5,448 bases of DNA. Origin: Desulfobulbaceae bacterium UBA5123 (GTDB lineage: Bacteria; Desulfobacterota; Desulfobulbia; Desulfobulbales; UBA5123). Shown piece after piece: positions 5,017 to 5,448 of this stretch. The stretch is from assembly GCA_002415465.1 (NCBI GenBank), contig DHYT01000227.1, positions 2,119 through 7,566 on the forward strand, given 5' to 3'. The position numbers and the translations under genes were made by a program. Below the pieces are notes generated by a model. That model made no database searches and had not been told where the DNA came from. It saw only the letters and a list, made by a program, of their open reading frames with translations. Numbering within the stretch: position 1 is the first letter of the stretch; each line of letters starts with the position of its first letter.

Positions 5017-5448
5017 TTATTTCTGTGCAACCGGCGGGCCGGAATCAGTCGTAGGCAGCACCAGTCGGAACCCGAGAAAATCATTGCGATAATGGGGCTT
5101 GCACCAGTCCCGGTTGGCTGAGCGGACAAACCATGCGTCGGTGGCCCAGCCGCCGCTGCGGATCACCCGGTTGCCTTCGGCGCTGGGCGAAGGGCTCAGC
5201 GGGTCGACAACAGGCTCCTGGGCATAGGGGGCCCCGTCCCAGGAGTCTGCGCACCATTCCCAGAGGTTGCCGTGCATGTCGTACAGGCCCCAGGCGTTGG
5301 GCTGTTTTTGTGCCACCGGATGAACGGTGTCGTCGGCGTTGTAGCAGTACCAGCCGATGGCGTCCAGGGCGGGGTCGAAGTCGCAGGCGGTGCGGGTGAT
5401 TTGGCCGTTGGCAAAGGCGGTTTTGCTGCCGGCGCGGGCCGCGTATTC
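5017..5448 (-). CDS. FGE-sulfatase (SUMF1-like) domain protein, C-terminal part (N-terminus outside window)
   Basis: The minus-strand frame is open from the right edge of the window (5448) to a TAA at 5017, giving 143 visible codons. A GTG at 5316 lies within the domain and is not the real start. Family marks, numbered from the first visible codon, are EYAARAG (1-7), NAWGLYDMHGNLWEWC (51-66), RVIRSGGW (94-101) and NDFLGFRLVLP (122-132). These form the C-terminal half of the formylglycine-generating-enzyme fold. True sulfatase-activating enzymes use a pair of cysteines just after the RGGS-type motif. Here that segment reads WATDAWFVRSANR without cysteine, so formylglycine-generating activity is unlikely. 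Many bacterial proteins use this fold for other roles, often fused to other domains or in signalling loci; the missing N-terminus could hold such a domain. The diguanylate cyclase follows 48 bases downstream on the same strand. Function is unknown. Confidence 0.88.
   Translation of the reverse strand, partial: EYAARAGSKTAFANGQITRTACDFDPALDAIGWYCYNADDTVHPVAQKQPNAWGLYDMHGNLWEWCADSWDGAPYAQEPVVDPLSPSPSAEGNRVIRSGGWATDAWFVRSANRDWCKPHYRNDFLGFRLVLPTTDSGPPVAQK

Noticed and set aside
5017..5316. GTG at 5316 as the start of a short complete 99-residue protein
   Set aside because: The frame continues open to the window edge with clear family sequence such as EYAARAG before that codon, so the GTG is internal to a longer gene.

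Overview
The window looks like the chromosome of a Gram-negative, probably anaerobic bacterium of the Deltaproteobacteria/Desulfobacterota type. This is inferred from the gene set and protein style: a GC-rich F1Fo ATP synthase operon end, a CheX-type phosphatase, a stand-alone GltD/NfnB-like flavoprotein and a dual-receiver diguanylate cyclase. Nothing in the window fixes the species. I see no insertion sequence, CRISPR array, tRNA, rRNA or phage gene, and the window reads as ordinary chromosomal core plus signalling genes.

Layout, left to right. Positions 1-1307 (+) hold the end of the atp operon: the C-terminal part of atpD (F1 beta), a 92-base spacer with a strong imperfect hairpin, then complete atpC (F1 epsilon). 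A perfect 21-bp inverted repeat (1336-1380) with A- and T-tracts on its two arms follows. It is well placed to end transcription from both sides, because the next gene, cheX (1408-1881, -), converges on it. A 316-base AT-richer divergent intergenic region (1882-2197) separates cheX from a gltA/nfnB-like gene (2198-3601, +) and contains several small dyads but no promoter I can call firmly. The gltA-like gene ends at a classic rho-independent terminator (3628-3667). From there to the right edge the genes are on the minus strand: a REC-REC-GGDEF diguanylate cyclase (3703-4968) and, 48 bases upstream of it, the C-terminal part of an FGE-sulfatase (SUMF1-like) domain protein (5017-5448, N-terminus outside the window).

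How the genes relate. atpD and atpC encode subunits of the same rotary ATP synthase. cheX and the diguanylate cyclase are both phospho-receiver signalling proteins: CheX-family proteins remove phosphate from CheY-like receivers, and the cyclase carries two such receivers controlling c-di-GMP synthesis. They are about 1.8 kb apart with the gltA-like gene between them, so any functional link is speculative. The gltA-like flavoprotein stands alone with no partner subunit beside it, which leaves its exact reaction open. No clearly undescribed system was found. The most useful leads are the doubly competent receiver cyclase, the orphan Fe-S flavoprotein, and the structured atpD-atpC spacer.
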